Under the pieces are notes generated by a model. It did no database searches and was not told the DNA's origin. It was given only the letters and a program-made list of their open reading frames with translations. Positions 1 through 7,915 of a DNA stretch of 11,013 bases are shown in pieces. The stretch is from Robiginitomaculum sp. (GTDB lineage: Bacteria > Pseudomonadota > Alphaproteobacteria > Caulobacterales > Maricaulaceae), in contig NVVU01000002.1 in the NCBI GenBank assembly GCA_002733485.1, forward strand, positions 49,484 through 60,496, in the 5' to 3' direction. How positions within the stretch are numbered: the stretch's first letter is position 1; every line of letters starts with the position of its first letter. The position numbers and the translations under genes are program-made.

Positions 1-368
1 CCCATGTCCTCATCGGCTTTGGCAATGGCTTCTTCCACAATGGCCAGTTCCTTTTCCAGAACCTCAACCATTTGTGCCGCCTTGGCCTTGGCCTGCAACG
101 CACCGCGGGCCAGATCTTCGCGGCCTTTACTCACCGCCAGTTCGGCCTTGGTTTCCCAATCGGCTTCGGCGGCGGAAAAGCGTTCCAGCTTGCGTTCAAC
201 ATCTTTCTTGTCGGCGATGGCGCGGGCCGCAGCGGTGCGCACCTCAATCAGCGTGTCTTCCATTTCCTGAATGATCAGACGGGCGATCTTCTCCGGATCT
301 TCGGCCTGCTCCAGCATGGAATTAATGTTCGAATTGATGATATCGCCCATCCGCGAAAAAATACCCAT
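1..368 (-). CDS. pspA: PspA/IM30 phage shock protein A, N-terminal 122 residues (runs off the window edge)
   Basis: PspA is a peripheral inner-membrane coiled-coil protein of the ESCRT-III-like superfamily. It oligomerises on stressed membranes and, in resting cells, inhibits the AAA+ activator PspF. The visible part starts MGIFSRMGDIINSNINSMLEQ, the typical amphipathic membrane-binding helix. It continues with the family hallmark AEDPEKIARLIIQEMEDTL (residues 22-40) and a long charged helical hairpin including KGREDLARGAL near residues 81-91. From memory this follows E. coli PspA (222 residues) closely without gaps, so about 100 C-terminal residues lie outside. The ATG at 366-368 is preceded by AGGAGT in the right place. 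It lies 47 bases downstream of the small membrane ORF at 416-580 and probably shares its sigma-54 promoter at 638-653. The divergent pspF supports the identification. There is no sign of truncation other than the window edge. Confidence 0.97.
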   Translation of the reverse strand, partial: MGIFSRMGDIINSNINSMLEQAEDPEKIARLIIQEMEDTLIEVRTAAARAIADKKDVERKLERFSAAEADWETKAELAVSKGREDLARGALQAKAKAAQMVEVLEKELAIVEEAIAKADEDM

Positions 369-389
369 TATACTACTCCTTGAAAAATC

Positions 390-404
390 GGGGGGAAACG
401 CCCC
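390..404 (-). other. Small GC hairpin followed by a T-run between the small ORF and pspA
   Basis: On the minus strand GGGG-CGTTT-CCCC (404 to 392) can form a short stem. It is followed within a few bases by GATTTTTC, then the pspA ribosome-binding site. It looks like a weak intrinsic terminator or processing stem inside the psp operon and could set the ratio of pspA to the upstream small gene. The stem is only four to five pairs, so the functional assignment is tentative. Confidence 0.25.
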
Positions 405-415
405 TCAAAAACTGT

Positions 416-580
416 CTAGAAAAACACGCCGCCAACAATCAGGCCGGCAACAAAAAAGCCCCAGGTTTCCGCCGGGCGCGTGCGTAAATAGCGCCAAAAA
501 CGGGAGCTGGTTTCGCGCCAGTCTTCGGCGGCTTTGTCCGCTTTGGTGGGACCGTCATCATAGGGATCGTATTTGCTCAT
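416..580 (-). CDS. Small psp-operon membrane protein, 54 aa, unknown function
   Basis: This 54-residue protein is first in the psp operon. It starts MSKYDPYDDGPTKADKAAED and is hydrophilic for about 35 residues, with a tryptophan/arginine-rich stretch DWRETSSRFWRYLRTRPAE at about 20-38. It ends in one hydrophobic segment WGFFVAGLIVGGVFF (40-54) that runs to the stop codon, so it is probably a tail-anchored inner-membrane protein with its N-terminus in the cytoplasm. It is not PspB, which is longer and has its membrane segment near the N-terminus, and not PspC. Support for it being real: it lies between the sigma-54 promoter and pspA, the ATG is about 47 bases from the predicted transcript start, and the composition is protein-like. 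The ribosome-binding site is weak (GAAAGTAG about 5 bases upstream). A role as membrane anchor or sensor for PspA/PspF is only an inference from position. Confidence 0.72.
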   Translation of the reverse strand: MSKYDPYDDGPTKADKAAEDWRETSSRFWRYLRTRPAETWGFFVAGLIVGGVFF

Positions 581-637
581 TTTTCTACTTTCAGTGTGTT
601 TTGACCGACCGGGTATGCTCCCGCTTGCCCTTATGAT

Positions 638-653
638 TGCAATGGCCGTGCCA
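638..653 (-). promoter_or_regulatory. Sigma-54 (RpoN) promoter of the psp operon
   Basis: Reading the minus strand, the sequence is TGGCAC-GGCCA-TTGCA. It matches the -24/-12 sigma-54 consensus TGGCAC-N5-TTGCA at every informative base with exact spacing. Transcription would start near 627 and give a leader of about 47 bases before the small ORF, then pspA. PspF, encoded divergently, is the expected activator, so promoter and regulator support each other. Confidence 0.92.
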
Positions 654-663
654 GTTTGGCGTT

Positions 664-676
664 AATCACACAACTA
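664..676. promoter_or_regulatory. Possible IHF bending site in an AT-rich spacer
   Basis: AATCACACAACTA matches 7 of the 9 specified bases of the IHF consensus WATCAR-N4-TTR and is followed by an A/T tract to about 705. It lies between the -24 element and the candidate PspF sites, where IHF binds in the E. coli psp promoter. Two mismatches make it tentative. Confidence 0.3.
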
Positions 677-704
677 TTTGTTATTAAAAGAAAAAATAAA
701 TGTA

Positions 705-738
705 TTGCCTTGAACAGTGTTTAACAATATGGTGTAAA
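705..738 (+). promoter_or_regulatory. Weak sigma-70 promoter candidates for pspF
   Basis: Two overlapping options exist: TTGAAC (710-715) with TGTAAA (733-738) at 17 bases, and TTGCCT (705-710) with TATGGT (728-733) at 17 bases. Each box matches about four of six consensus bases. Both overlap the repeated motifs at 716-744, consistent with weak, autoregulated pspF expression. I cannot choose between them. Confidence 0.3.
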
Positions 739-779
739 TAACAAAAATTTAGTGATAATAACAGAGTTAAATTAGTGTT
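716..779. promoter_or_regulatory. Candidate PspF upstream activating sites: repeated RGTG..AATAACA motifs
   Basis: Three similar motifs follow each other: AGTGTTTAACAA (716-727), GGTGTAAATAACAA (731-744) and AGTGATAATAACAG (751-764). A further partial copy, TTAGTGTTTT, lies at 772-781, and an inverted AATAACAAATAG lies near 676-687. Relative to the sigma-54 start near 627 the three lie at about -89 to -137, overlapping the interval used by PspF enhancers in E. coli. They also lie over the likely pspF promoter, which would allow PspF to repress itself. The repeats are seen directly; the PspF assignment is inferred. Confidence 0.5.
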
Positions 780-785
780 TTCCAC

Positions 786-1829
786 ATGATTTCTTCAGAT
801 ACCCTGCCACCGCTGATCGGGCAAAGCGCCGAGTTTCTGGCGCTACTGGACCGGGTATCGCTGGTGGCGCCGGTGGACCGCCCGGTACTGGTCATTGGCG
901 AGCGCGGCACCGGCAAGGAGCTGATCGGCGCGCGGCTGCATTTTCTCTCTACGCGCTGGTCGCGGGATTATGTGAAGGTCAATTGTGCGGCGCTCTCTGA
1001 AGACCTGCTGGAATCAGAGCTTTTTGGCCACGAGGCCGGGGCTTTTACCGGGGCCAGGGGCCGCCATGCCGGTCGGTTTGAGCGGGCGGACGGGGGCACC
1101 ATCTTTCTGGATGAAATCGCCAATGCATCGCTGCGCGTGCAGGAAAAAATTCTGCGGGTGGTGGAGTATGGCGAGTTTGAGCGCATAGGCGGGGAAAAAA
1201 CCCTGGTTACGGATGTGCGGGTGGTGGGGGCCACTAATGCGGATTTGCCGGCGTTGGCCAATGAGGGAAAATTTCGCGCTGACCTGTTGGACAGACTGGC
1301 CTTTGAGGTGATCAATTTGCCGCCTTTGCGGGTGCGCTGGGAGGATATTCCCATTCTAGCCCAGCATTTTGGGCAAAACATGGCGCGCGAGCTGGCGCTG
1401 GAACGCTTTGCCGGCTTTGGTATGCAGGCCATGCGTTCTCTGATGGAGCATCAATGGCCGGGTAATGTCCGCGAATTGAAAAACGCGGTGGAGCGAGCCG
1501 TCAGCCGACATGCCGCCCGGAACATGGATGACCATATCAACGAAATTGTGCTGGATCCGTTTGCGCGCCATTGGTCCTCGGCAAAGCCCGTTTCCAATGG
1601 CCCTGATGCCCCGGACACCTCTGATGTTCCGGTCCTGCCCCCCGCCAGTGCCAACATGCCCTTTACGGCTCAGGTCAATGCGCTGGAGCGCAATCTGATC
1701 AAAGGCGCGCTTGTTGCCCATGGCTGGCACCAGGGCCGCGCCGCCAGAGCGCTCAGCATCAGTTATGACCAGATCCGTCATTATATGCGCAAGCACGACA
1801 TAAAGCGTCCGGCGGCGCAGAAGGCATAA
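786..1829 (+). CDS. pspF: PspF, sigma-54-dependent AAA+ activator of the phage shock operon
   Basis: PspF is a bacterial enhancer-binding protein that uses ATP to open sigma-54 promoters of psp genes. It lacks a receiver domain and is held inactive by PspA. The 347 residues carry Walker A GERGTGKE (38-45), the sigma-54 contact loop GAFTGA (85-90), Walker B GGTIFLDE (103-110), sensor I GATN (148-151), arginine fingers in FRADLLDR (163-170) and sensor II WPGNVREL (224-231). A Pro/Ala-rich linker (about 265-292) leads to a C-terminal Fis-type helix-turn-helix (about 313-338, GRAARALSISYDQIRHYM). There is no N-terminal sensory domain, as expected for PspF (about 325 residues in E. coli), and the N-terminus aligns from the first residues. 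The ATG is the first start after an in-frame stop at 768-770, and no clear Shine-Dalgarno precedes it. It is divergent from the psp operon and convergent with gltB. Confidence 0.96.
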   Translation: MISSDTLPPLIGQSAEFLALLDRVSLVAPVDRPVLVIGERGTGKELIGARLHFLSTRWSRDYVKVNCAALSEDLLESELFGHEAGAFTGARGRHAGRFERADGGTIFLDEIANASLRVQEKILRVVEYGEFERIGGEKTLVTDVRVVGATNADLPALANEGKFRADLLDRLAFEVINLPPLRVRWEDIPILAQHFGQNMARELALERFAGFGMQAMRSLMEHQWPGNVRELKNAVERAVSRHAARNMDDHINEIVLDPFARHWSSAKPVSNGPDAPDTSDVPVLPPASANMPFTAQVNALERNLIKGALVAHGWHQGRAARALSISYDQIRHYMRKHDIKRPAAQKA

Positions 1830-1839
1830 ACCGGCGATC

Positions 1840-1919
1840 TGTCATTGCCGGACTTGTCCCGGCAATCCAGGGCAGGATCAATGCAGAACTGGATTACCCG
1901 GATAAACCGGGTAATGACA
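1840..1919. repeat. Twin-hairpin inverted repeat (alphaproteobacterial REP-like element)
   Basis: Two 31-base arms, 1840-1870 and 1889-1919, are inverted copies matching at 24 of 31 positions, with an 18-base spacer. Each arm is itself a hairpin: ATTGCCGG/CCGGCAAT (8 pairs, 7-base loop) and ATTACCCGG/CCGGGTAAT (9 pairs, 5-base loop). The element can therefore fold as one long stem or as two separate hairpins. Differences between the arms preserve pairing within each hairpin. It sits between the convergent pspF and gltB, where it may serve as a bidirectional transcript end, although it has no T-run. The TCATTGCCGG..CCGGCAATCCAG core resembles dispersed intergenic repeats I associate with alphaproteobacterial genomes. 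Confidence 0.85.
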
Positions 1920-1960
1920 TTTGGTTCCCAAGGCGAAGAATCTACGCCTAACGCAAACCC

Positions 1961-4900
1961 TCAGGCTTTCTGGCGCGGGGCCGGGGCGCTGTCATCCAGC
2001 GGGTGATCCAGCCTTTGCAGCATTTCAATGGGGCAGACCTGTTTGATCATTTTGCGTCGGGTATCCCATTTGCGCAAAATTTCCTCTGCATAGCCTGAAC
2101 CGGTTTCCCGGGCGTGGTTCTCGATCAGGGCTTTGCATTCCTCTTCCCAATAGCTCGAGGCCAGCGGTGCCCAATAGACCGTGTCGGCATTGATCAGTTT
2201 GTCCAGTGTATCCAGTGGATCATAGACATAGGCCATGCCGCCATTCATTCCGGCGGCAAAATTATGGCCCACCCGGCCCAGAATCACCACATTTCCACCG
2301 GTCATATATTCACAACCATTGGCACCGCAGCCCTCTATCACGGCATCGGCGCCCGAATTGCGTACCGCAAAGCGCTCGCCCGCCTGACCGGCGGCATAAA
2401 GCGTACCCGCCGTGGCTCCGTACAAGCAGGTATTGCCGATAATGATATTGTCCGAGCTGGCCTGTGCCGCCATGCCCGAGGGCCGAATAATGATTTGCGC
2501 GCCCGATAAGCCCTTGCCTACATAATCATTGGCTTCGCCCTTCAGTTCCAGTCGCAGGCCCTTAATGGCAAACGCGCCCAGAGACTGCCCCGCCGCGCCT
2601 TTAAGGCTCAGCGTTAAATGGCCGGGCGACAGGCCATCCATGCCCCATTTACGATAAATCATCGAGGACAGCCGTGTGCCGATGGAACGGTCGGTATTAT
2701 GCACTGTATAGGTCAGATGCATTTTTTCCTTACGTGAGAAAAACGGCGCAGCATCTTTGATCACATCCTCGTCCAGAGACGGACTGACGGCAACGCGCGT
2801 AGTCCGCGTACAATGGGTTTGACCCTGTCCGGTTTCCACTCGCAACAGCAGCGGATTAAGATCCAGATCATCCAGATGCGTGGCCCCGCGATTGACCTGC
2901 GCCAACAGATCAGCACGCCCCACCACTTCGTTCAGGGTTTTTGCTCCAAGACCGGCCAGAATTTTGCGCACGTCCTGGGCCAGAAAGGTCATCAGATTGA
3001 CCACCCCGTCCGGGCTGCCCTTATACATGGCGCGCAGACGTTCATCCTGGGTGCAAATGCCGACCGGGCAGGTGTTGGTGTGGCACTGGCGCACCATTAA
3101 ACAGCCCAGCGCCATCAGCGCCATGGTGCCGATACCAAACTCTTCGGCTCCCAGCATGGCGGCGATGACAATATCGCGGCCCGAACGCAGGCCCCCATCG
3201 GTGCGCAGACGCACCTGGGATCGCAATCCGTTCAGGGTCAGCACCTGATTGGCTTCGGCAAGCCCCATTTCCCACGGGGCTCCGGCGTATTTAATGGCGC
3301 TTTGGGGGCTGGCCCCGGTGCCACCGCAATGGCCGGAAATGGTGATGATATCGGCCTTGGCCTTGGCGACACCGGCGGCAATGGGGCCAATCCCGGCAGC
3401 TGCTACCAGCTTGACCGCCACCCGGGCATCGGGGTTGATCTGTTTGAGATCGTAAATCAGCTGTGCCAGATCTTCTATTGAATAAATATCATGATGCGGC
3501 GGCGGTGAGATCAGGGTTACGCCCTCAACGCTGTGACGCAGGCGCGCAATCATGGCATTGACCTTAAAGCCCGGCAATTGACCGCCTTCGCCAGGCTTGG
3601 CCCCTTGCGCCACTTTGATCTCGATCTCGCGGCATTCATTCAGATATTGTGCATTCACACCAAAGCGACCCGACGCCACCTGCTTAACCGCTGAATTGGC
3701 GTTATCGCCGCTGGCCAGAGGCTGATAACGTGCCGGGTCTTCGCCGCCCTCGCCCGAGACCGAGCGCGCGCCAATGCGGTTCATGGCAATGTTCAGCGCT
3801 CCGTGGGCCTCTGGGGACAGCGCCCCCAATGACATGCCCGGGGTGAGAAAGCGTTTGCGGATCTCGTTGACCGATTCAACGCTGTCTACGGAAACCGGCT
3901 TACTGGTTTTTCTAAAGTCCAGAAGATCGCGGATCTGTGCCGGCTTTTGCACCGCCACAGTATCCAGATAATCGGCAAAGTCGCTGTCCGATCCGCTTTT
4001 ACAGGCCTTTTGCAAGGTCGAAATGGTTTCAGCGGTATAGGCATGGCGTTCGGCCCCGGCCCGTATCCGATACAACCCCCCGACGGGCAGGCTGATCGTG
4101 GGGGGGGCAAAGCCGCGCCCATGTTGTTCGCGTACTTTACGTTCCAGCCCGGAAAGGCCAATACCGGAAATGCGCGAGGGTACCCCCGGGAAAAACTCGG
4201 CCATCAATGCGCGGGACAGACCCAAAGCCTCAAAATTACAGCCGCCCCGGTAGGAGGCGAGCACCGATATGCCCATTTTGGACATGATCTTCAACAGGCC
4301 GTTTTCTATGGCGGTTTTATAATTTTTGACAGCGGTGAGGTAATTAACCTTCCCCAACGTGCCACAAACCTGGGCATTGGCGATCATTTCCTGGGTCAGA
4401 TAGGCGTTCACCGTGGTGGCCCCGGCCCCAATGAGAACTGCAAAGGCATGGCTATCAAGTACATCGGCGGCGCGCACGATCAACGAACAATAGGAGCGCA
4501 AATCCTCGGTCGTCAGGCGTGCATGCACGCCGCTGACCGCCAGCGCCATGGGAATGGCAGCGCGACTTTCACTGACCGCTTCATCACTAAGCACCAAATG
4601 ACCAAAGCCGTTTTCCACGGCTCGTGCGGCTTCACTCCGGATACGGGTGAGCGCTTCGGTCAGGCTTTCGCCATCATCATTTTCTGCATGGGCATCAAAG
4701 GTGCAATCAATGTGAGTAACGTCTTCTTCGCCGAGATACCGCACCAGACGGTCATAGGCCCCATTGGTCAGCACTGGCGAGGAAAGTGTCAACACCCCGG
4801 GTTGGGTGTTTTCATTATCCAGAATATTGCCAAGGTTTTTAAACCGGGTGATCAGCCCCATTACCCGGCCTTCTCGCAAGGGGTCAATGGGGGGGTTGGT

Positions 4901-6481
4901 AACCTGGCTGAAGTTCTGGCGGAAAAAATGATAAAGCGGGCGATACTGGTCTGAAAGCACTGCCAGCGGCGTATCGTCGCCCATGGAGCCCAAAGGCTCT
5001 TTGGCTTCCAGTACCGCCGGTTTAAGCAATAAATGCGCATCTTCCAGCGAAAAGCCGGCGGCTACGGCCTTGCGACACAAGGTGTCATCATCATAGCGGC
5101 GGGTTTCCGGCCCCTCACAAATCAGCGGATCCAGATCGGTAAGATTATCCAGCCAGCTTTGCCAGTCATGGGCACTGGCCAGTTTGGCAATCAGCGGTTC
5201 ACCCGAATAAAATTTACCCTCGTCCAGATTAATACCGACCATGCGGCCCGGATGCACCCGGCCACGGGAGGTAATGTCTTCTTCTTTTAGCGGGCACATG
5301 CCGGCTTCGGAACCAATGGCCAGAAGACCGTTATTGGACAGGGCATAACGCAGCGGGCGCAAGCCTGAACGATCCAGCCCGGCAATCACCCAGTTTCCGT
5401 CCGAGGCCACCAGAGCCGCCGGTCCATCCCATGGCTCCATCACCGCATTGCAATAGGCGTACATGGCCTTTTCATTTTCCGGCATAGTGTCACCGCGTTT
5501 GGACCAGGCCTCGGGGATCAGCAGGGATTTGACCATCGGTACCGAACGCCCGGCGCGTACCAGCACTTCAAAAGCGCTATCCAGCGCCGCCGAATCCGAT
5601 GATCCGGGCTGAATCACGGGCTTGATTTCGTCCCCTGCATCGCCAAACGCCGCCGAGGCCATTTGTGTCTCATGGCTGCGCATCCAGTTAATATTGCCCT
5701 TCAGGGTGTTGATCTCGCCATTATGGGCCAGCATGTGCAGTGGCTGGGCGAGGCGCCATTCGGGAAAAGTGTTGGTGGAATAACGCTGGTGAAACAGGAT
5801 GAACGGCGAGACGAATTGTGCATCGCACAGGTCCGGGAAAAACGCATCAATCTGTTCGGCCAGAAACATGCCTTTATAAACCAGGGTGCGAGCGCTGAAG
5901 CTGCACACATAAAAATCGCTGATATGGGCCGCCAGTACCGCCGCTTCAATGCGGCGGCGGATCAGATAAAGCGTGCGTTCCAGCTCTTCCCTGTCTTCAA
6001 TGTCAGGGGTGTAAAACAACACCTGTTCAATTTCCGGGCGGACCAGATTGGCATGATCGCCCACTGCTGATACATCCACCGGTACCCGCCGCCAGCCATA
6101 GAGTAAAAACCCGGCCCCCAGAATTTGGGTTTCTACGATGGCCCGGGCGCGTTCCTGTGCTGCATAATCGGTGCGGGGTAGAAAAATCATCCCAACACAC
6201 AAGGGCTCATCTGCCATATCATGCCCAGTACGCGCCACAATATTGGCAAAAAACGCCTTGGGGATTTGCACCATAATTCCGGCACCATCGCCGGTCTTGC
6301 CATCGGCGGCCACGGCGCCCCGGTGCCAGACGGCTTTCAGCGCGCTGATCCCCGCCTCCACGACTTCGCGGCGCGGCTTGCCATCAATGGCGGCAACAAA
6401 GCCGACGCCGCAACCATCGCGTTCGTCCGCCGGATCATAAAGGCCCTGAGGGCCGGGCCGGTTTGTATGGATCATGTTCAT
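1961..6481 (-). CDS. gltB: Glutamate synthase (NADPH) large subunit
   Basis: This is the alpha subunit of GOGAT, a cytoplasmic iron-sulfur flavoprotein. It hydrolyses glutamine and channels the ammonia to 2-oxoglutarate, giving two glutamates, with electrons from GltD. The 1506 residues match the family length. Cys24 in RDGCGVGF is the predicted N-terminal nucleophile after removal of a 23-residue propeptide. The class II amidotransferase domain includes HRGAVAADGKTGDGAG (53-68), HQRYSTNTFP (231-240) and HNGEIN (253-258). The FMN/2-oxoglutarate synthase domain covers about 860-1240, with ISGHCGGTGASPQ (1048-1060). The 3Fe-4S ligands are C1127, C1133 and C1138 (C-x5-C-x4-C). The C-terminal GXGXG beta-helix covers about 1290-1430. 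The start overlaps the gltD stop by ATGA, and AAGGAG lies 8 bases upstream inside gltD, indicating translational coupling. An alternative ATG two codons in would change little. All key residues are present. Confidence 0.97.
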   Translation of the reverse strand: MNMIHTNRPGPQGLYDPADERDGCGVGFVAAIDGKPRREVVEAGISALKAVWHRGAVAADGKTGDGAGIMVQIPKAFFANIVARTGHDMADEPLCVGMIFLPRTDYAAQERARAIVETQILGAGFLLYGWRRVPVDVSAVGDHANLVRPEIEQVLFYTPDIEDREELERTLYLIRRRIEAAVLAAHISDFYVCSFSARTLVYKGMFLAEQIDAFFPDLCDAQFVSPFILFHQRYSTNTFPEWRLAQPLHMLAHNGEINTLKGNINWMRSHETQMASAAFGDAGDEIKPVIQPGSSDSAALDSAFEVLVRAGRSVPMVKSLLIPEAWSKRGDTMPENEKAMYAYCNAVMEPWDGPAALVASDGNWVIAGLDRSGLRPLRYALSNNGLLAIGSEAGMCPLKEEDITSRGRVHPGRMVGINLDEGKFYSGEPLIAKLASAHDWQSWLDNLTDLDPLICEGPETRRYDDDTLCRKAVAAGFSLEDAHLLLKPAVLEAKEPLGSMGDDTPLAVLSDQYRPLYHFFRQNFSQVTNPPIDPLREGRVMGLITRFKNLGNILDNENTQPGVLTLSSPVLTNGAYDRLVRYLGEEDVTHIDCTFDAHAENDDGESLTEALTRIRSEAARAVENGFGHLVLSDEAVSESRAAIPMALAVSGVHARLTTEDLRSYCSLIVRAADVLDSHAFAVLIGAGATTVNAYLTQEMIANAQVCGTLGKVNYLTAVKNYKTAIENGLLKIMSKMGISVLASYRGGCNFEALGLSRALMAEFFPGVPSRISGIGLSGLERKVREQHGRGFAPPTISLPVGGLYRIRAGAERHAYTAETISTLQKACKSGSDSDFADYLDTVAVQKPAQIRDLLDFRKTSKPVSVDSVESVNEIRKRFLTPGMSLGALSPEAHGALNIAMNRIGARSVSGEGGEDPARYQPLASGDNANSAVKQVASGRFGVNAQYLNECREIEIKVAQGAKPGEGGQLPGFKVNAMIARLRHSVEGVTLISPPPHHDIYSIEDLAQLIYDLKQINPDARVAVKLVAAAGIGPIAAGVAKAKADIITISGHCGGTGASPQSAIKYAGAPWEMGLAEANQVLTLNGLRSQVRLRTDGGLRSGRDIVIAAMLGAEEFGIGTMALMALGCLMVRQCHTNTCPVGICTQDERLRAMYKGSPDGVVNLMTFLAQDVRKILAGLGAKTLNEVVGRADLLAQVNRGATHLDDLDLNPLLLRVETGQGQTHCTRTTRVAVSPSLDEDVIKDAAPFFSRKEKMHLTYTVHNTDRSIGTRLSSMIYRKWGMDGLSPGHLTLSLKGAAGQSLGAFAIKGLRLELKGEANDYVGKGLSGAQIIIRPSGMAAQASSDNIIIGNTCLYGATAGTLYAAGQAGERFAVRNSGADAVIEGCGANGCEYMTGGNVVILGRVGHNFAAGMNGGMAYVYDPLDTLDKLINADTVYWAPLASSYWEEECKALIENHARETGSGYAEEILRKWDTRRKMIKQVCPIEMLQRLDHPLDDSAPAPRQKA

Positions 6482-7896
6482 GCGGCCAGCTCCTTGCGTA
6501 AAATATCGCCTATTATTTCTATGGCCGCATCGCGGCCCTCACGTATGGCCCAGACCACCAAAGAGGCTCCGCGCACACAATCCCCGGCGGCATACACCCG
6601 CGCCAGCGAGGTTTCATAACCATTCCGGCCAATCGACAATGTGCCCCATTGGGTGGTTTCCAGATCCGGCGCGGCGTATTTGGCTGGCAGGTCTTCGGGG
6701 GTAAAACCCAGCGCCGTGATGACCATATCGGCGGGCAGGGCAAAGGCGCTTTGGGGCACTTCTTCAGGCAGAGCGCGGCCATCTTTTTGCGGGGCACCCA
6801 ATTGCATGCGCACGGCGCGGATTTCGGTGGGGGTATCGGCCGCCCCATGAATGGCCTTGGGGGCCGCCAGCATGTGAAATTCCACCCCTTCCTCGCGGGC
6901 ATTTTGCAACTCTTTACGAGAGCCGGGCATGTTTTCCTCGTCGCGGCGATAAAGGCAGATGACTTTTTTGGCCCCTTGGCGCACCGCAGTGCGCACACAA
7001 TCCATGGCAGTATCGCCGCCGCCAATGACCACCACATTCTTGTTGCTGGCATCCAGACGACCGCTGGTAAAGCCTTCAACCTGATCGCCAAGGCCCAGAC
7101 GGTTGGCACTGATCAGATAATCCAGCGCCGGGACGATCATGTTTTCGCTGGCCCCGGGCACGCTAAGCTGGCGGGCCTGATAAACGCCGCCCGCCAAAAG
7201 TACGGCATCATGCTGGCGGCGCAGGTCAGACAGGGTGATATCCTTCCCGACCTCACAATTCAGGTGAAACTTTACGCCGCTATCCGCCAGCCAGTCCGTG
7301 CGGCGCTGCACCACAGGCTTTTCCAGCTTGAACGAAGGAATGCCGTAAGTCAGCAGGCCGCCCGGCCTGTCAGCGCGTTCAAAAACTTCTACCTGAAAGC
7401 CATTTTCACGCAACATGGCCGCAGCGGCCAGCCCGGCCGGGCCAGAGCCAACAATGGCCACCGAGCGTTTATGCTCGACCGGCGGGGCGATCGGACTGAT
7501 CCAGCCTTCGCGCCAGGCCTGTTCGCTAAGGGCGGTTTCCACCGCCCCGATGGTTATGGCCCCAAACCCGGCCTGGCCGGGGACACAGGCCTGTTCGCAT
7601 AAACGGTCCTGGGGGCAGATGCGCCCGCAAATCTCTGGCAGGGTATTGGTGGCATTGCTAAGCACCCAGGCGGCGCGCTCCTGTCCTTCGGCGGCCAAAT
7701 TGAGCCAGTCGGGAATGTTATTGTCCAATGGACAGCCTGATTGGCAAAACGGCACGCCGCATCCGGCACAGCGTTCGGACTGTGAGTGCAGGTTCTGCAG
7801 ATCCAGCGTTGCTGATATCTCGTCAAAATCGGTAATCCGCTCCGTACGATTTCGGCGCGGCGGCGAGCGCCGTTTGGTTTGGGCAAACCTAAGCAT
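6478..7896 (-). CDS. gltD: Glutamate synthase (NADPH) small subunit
   Basis: This is the beta subunit of GOGAT. It oxidises NADPH at FAD and passes electrons through 4Fe-4S clusters to the FMN of GltB. The 472 residues equal the length of E. coli GltD as I recall it. The N-terminal ferredoxin-like domain has cysteines C43, C46, C51, C55 and C90, C94, C100, C104 (the latter in EICGRICPQDRLCEQAC). The FAD dinucleotide fold has GSGPAG (150-155) and FERADRPGGLLTYGIPSFKL (172-191). The NADPH fold has VVVIGGGDTAMDCVR (288-302), then RRDEENMPGSRKE (317-329). The C-terminal FAD contact is AAGDCVRGASLVV (436-448). The start at 7896 was chosen over an in-frame ATG at 8061. It has GGAG 5-6 bases upstream and gives the family length, whereas the longer form adds 55 residues unlike GltD and reads through the leader hairpin. 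It is the first gene of the gltDB operon. Confidence 0.96.
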   Translation of the reverse strand: MLRFAQTKRRSPPRRNRTERITDFDEISATLDLQNLHSQSERCAGCGVPFCQSGCPLDNNIPDWLNLAAEGQERAAWVLSNATNTLPEICGRICPQDRLCEQACVPGQAGFGAITIGAVETALSEQAWREGWISPIAPPVEHKRSVAIVGSGPAGLAAAAMLRENGFQVEVFERADRPGGLLTYGIPSFKLEKPVVQRRTDWLADSGVKFHLNCEVGKDITLSDLRRQHDAVLLAGGVYQARQLSVPGASENMIVPALDYLISANRLGLGDQVEGFTSGRLDASNKNVVVIGGGDTAMDCVRTAVRQGAKKVICLYRRDEENMPGSRKELQNAREEGVEFHMLAAPKAIHGAADTPTEIRAVRMQLGAPQKDGRALPEEVPQSAFALPADMVITALGFTPEDLPAKYAAPDLETTQWGTLSIGRNGYETSLARVYAAGDCVRGASLVVWAIREGRDAAIEIIGDILRKELAA

Positions 7897-7915
7897 AAGT
7901 ACTCCACGAAAACTG

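Noticed and set aside
3947..4954. Long open frame (335 codons) on the plus strand opposite gltB
   Set aside because: It lies wholly within the strongly supported gltB, shows no recognisable domain and has low-complexity shadow composition. High-GC coding DNA often leaves the opposite strand open.
6649..7602. Open frame of 317 codons on the plus strand opposite gltD
   Set aside because: It overlaps the intact cysteine and nucleotide-binding motifs of gltD on the other strand. It has no family resemblance and no convincing ribosome-binding site.
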